From contig JALSPL010000487.1 of NCBI GenBank assembly GCA_026985975.1, positions 1 to 7,411 on the forward strand: 7,411 nt of DNA. Direction: 5' to 3'. Below the pieces are notes generated by a model that was given only the letters and a program-made list of their open reading frames with translations, was not told where the DNA came from and did no database searches. This DNA is from Anaerolineae bacterium (GTDB taxonomy: Bacteria > Chloroflexota > Anaerolineae > J102). This document shows positions 5,868 through 7,411 of the stretch, one piece after another. The stretch's first letter is position 1, and every line of letters begins with the position of its first letter. Made by a program: the position numbers and the translations under genes.

Positions 5868-7031
5868 TCAGCGCAAGAGCAGATATGCCAGCGCCAGGCT
5901 CAGCGCCAGGAACAGCAGCGAGTATTTGTGGAATTTCAGCCACAGGCCCTTGCCGCCGGCGATGCGCAGGGCCAGCAGATTGGCCAGCGAGGCGATAATC
6001 AGGCCATTGCCGCCCACATTCACGCCGTAGGCGATGGCCCGCCAGTCGCTGGAGAAGCGGGCCAGCATCACCGTGGCGGGCACATTGCTGACGAGCTGCG
6101 AGAGCAGTGCTCCGGCCACGAACACGCCCGCCGCGCCCATCTGGCTGATTTCCTGCAGCAGGTGCGTCACCCAGGGGAATTCGGCGATGAGGCCGAAGTC
6201 GATGAACATGAGGATGAAGATCAGCAGCACCAGCCAATCCACCTTCTTGAGGATGGGGCGGTAGAACAGCAGATAGACGCCCAGCACTACGGGCAGGGCG
6301 TAGAGCGCCCAATGAAAATCTGCCGCCGCGATGAATCCGGCCAGCATGACCAGGGAGATGACAAACAGCCGAGCATCCAGCGCCTCGACATCCAGCGCTT
6401 CGCCCCGGATTTCATTTTTGCCAAAGAAAATCCACGAGAAGCCCAGCAGAAGCAGGAGCAGCAGGCCCGCCAGCGGCGCCATCCTGCCGGTGAATGCGAG
6501 GAAGGAGATCCCCCATTCATGCCACAGATACAGATTCTGGGGATTGCCGATGGGCGTCAGCGCCGAGCCGACGTTGACCGCGATAGCCTCGAAAATAACC
6601 AGTTTCGTCAGATCGTTCTCGATTTTGTCCTGCAAGCTCAGGGTCAGGGGCACGATGATGAACAGGGCGATGTCGTTGGTGAGAAAGGTGGCCAGCAAGG
6701 CCGACAGCGCCACCAATATCAAGGCGATACGCCGTTCGGTCAGGGGGTGAGCCAGGATGCTGCGAGCCGCCTGGCTCAGGTATTGGCTCTCTCGAATGCC
6801 CGTGGTGATGGTCAGGATGCCCGCCAGCACGATGATGGTGTTCCACTCGATGAATCGACCGTAATCGGCCAGCGCGTTCAGCCCATCCCCGCGCAGGATC
6901 ATCAGCGCCAGCAGCAGCAGCGCCAGGATCGCGAGTACGCTATTCTTTTCGAGGAATTTCAGCGCTTCATCCGTGCGAAGTCGCCATTTTTCCTCTGTTT
7001 TGGTGTGGGTGATTCGAGTCATGCTGGTCAT
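5868..7031 (-). CDS. ArsB/NhaD/SLC13-like inner-membrane permease
   Basis: This 387-residue protein is almost entirely hydrophobic, with about 10-12 membrane segments after a short polar N-terminus (1-30). Signature stretches fit the ion transporter superfamily that includes ArsB, NhaD and citrate/dicarboxylate (CitMHS/SLC13) carriers: LTND (117-120), SALTPIGNPQNLYLW (156-170), SNVPATVML (315-323) and GVNVGGNGLIIASLANLLAL (336-355). The repeated SALTPIGNP / VNVGGNG elements are expected for the two inverted halves of this fold. The transported ion (an anion such as a carboxylate, sulfate or arsenite, or Na+/H+) cannot be decided from the sequence. The start is uncertain: ATG at 7031 or 7022, neither with a good Shine-Dalgarno. 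It is followed 84 bases later by the two-component genes and preceded by a same-strand gene 58 bases away, so a shared transcript is plausible. Confidence 0.88.
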   Translation of the reverse strand: MTSMTRITHTKTEEKWRLRTDEALKFLEKNSVLAILALLLLALMILRGDGLNALADYGRFIEWNTIIVLAGILTITTGIRESQYLSQAARSILAHPLTERRIALILVALSALLATFLTNDIALFIIVPLTLSLQDKIENDLTKLVIFEAIAVNVGSALTPIGNPQNLYLWHEWGISFLAFTGRMAPLAGLLLLLLLGFSWIFFGKNEIRGEALDVEALDARLFVISLVMLAGFIAAADFHWALYALPVVLGVYLLFYRPILKKVDWLVLLIFILMFIDFGLIAEFPWVTHLLQEISQMGAAGVFVAGALLSQLVSNVPATVMLARFSSDWRAIAYGVNVGGNGLIIASLANLLALRIAGGKGLWLKFHKYSLLFLALSLALAYLLLR

Positions 7032-7089
7032 TTTGTGGTCGGGGATTGAGAATCTGGGAGATTGACGAATTGGGAGGATCGCGTGGCTG

Positions 7090-7411
7090 TCAGGGCGTCA
7101 TGACGATGTTGTAGAGCTTGTCGATGGCTCGCATCATGTCTTTGACGGCCACCGCATATTCGGCTGCGGGCCGATAATCTCCCGCCTCGTAGGCCTGGTA
7201 GGCTTTGCGATGGAATGCTGAGGCGATGTCGAAGAGTTGTTTGGCGTCATCGATCTCGGGGGCGGGCGGGGCCATGCTTTCCATCTGCTGGATCATAAGC
7301 TCGGCCCGACGCAGCTCCCGATAGGCGCTGTCCAGCTCGAAGCCCGCGCGTAGCGCCTCGGCCCGCGGGTCGAGGGGGATGGCAGGTGGTGGCGGGGGCG
7401 GCGGGACTGCA
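7090..7411 (-). CDS. Proline-rich hypothetical protein, C-terminal part (5' end outside the window)
   Basis: The minus-strand frame is open from the right edge, so the ATG at 7296 is internal and the gene starts beyond the window. The visible 106 residues begin with a run of prolines (AVPPPPPPPA). A helical charged segment follows (LDPRAEALRAGFELDSAYRE and RRAELMIQQME), then a short linker (APPAPE), then a helix pair (DDAKQLFDIASAFHRKAYQAYEAGDY and AAEYAVAVKDMMRAIDKLYN). The A-x-Y-x-A-G-D-Y-x-x-A-x-E-Y-A pattern resembles a single TPR-like helical hairpin. A proline-rich N-terminus before helices is common in exported small bacterial proteins, but no signal peptide is visible here. Function unknown. 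It ends 58 bases before the permease start on the same strand. Confidence 0.75.
   Translation of the reverse strand, partial: AVPPPPPPPAIPLDPRAEALRAGFELDSAYRELRRAELMIQQMESMAPPAPEIDDAKQLFDIASAFHRKAYQAYEAGDYRPAAEYAVAVKDMMRAIDKLYNIVMTP

Noticed and set aside
5850..7049. Plus-strand open frame of 399 codons opposite the permease
   Set aside because: Its translation is glutamine- and histidine-rich low-complexity sequence, expected from the antisense of a hydrophobic GC-rich gene. The minus-strand frame has clear transporter motifs.

Overview
The window looks like a piece of a GC-rich proteobacterial chromosome. A gammaproteobacterium is my best guess, from the AcnA-type aconitase end, the OmpR-type two-component pair and the codon use, but the sequence alone does not settle the taxon. 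A block of visibly lower GC interrupts it. A hand count gives 22 G+C in 60 bases at 1381-1440 against 40 in 60 at 5401-5460.

Layout. (1) 1-404 (+) is the 3' end of an aconitate hydratase gene (acnA). It is followed by an inverted-repeat element that can fold as a three-way junction (413-515) and by a clear intrinsic terminator (527-560). (2) 561-1045 has no convincing intact gene. It holds one copy of a roughly 50-base repeat (643-691) and what looks like the broken C-terminal end of a restriction-modification or DNA-methylase gene (902-976). (3) 1009-3391 (+) is a compact two-gene cassette with its own promoter. It encodes an unrecognised 408-residue protein and, 12 bases downstream with a Shine-Dalgarno overlapping the upstream stop codon, a 349-residue protein with a readable PD-(D/E)xK nuclease signature (D66, E81-x-K83, Q96-x3-Y100). 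(4) 3392-3657 is a non-coding junction. It carries a diverged second copy of the roughly 50-base repeat (3597-3646) and a perfect 13-base inverted repeat that reaches into the end of the next gene. (5) 7411-3658 (-) is a run of four same-strand genes: the C-terminal part of a proline-rich protein of unknown function, an ArsB/NhaD/SLC13-like membrane permease, an OmpR-family response regulator and its HAMP-containing sensor histidine kinase, the last two overlapping by ATGA.

How the parts may work together. The kinase and regulator form a coupled two-component system that plausibly controls the neighbouring permease or responds to its substrate; the substrate is not evident. The AT-rich cassette is the most interesting part. 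It pairs a nuclease with an unknown partner as a tight operon, beside a restriction-modification remnant, between diverged direct repeats, in a block of foreign composition. This is the usual setting of a mobile defence module, and I do not recognise the pair as a named system. The defence role is an inference.
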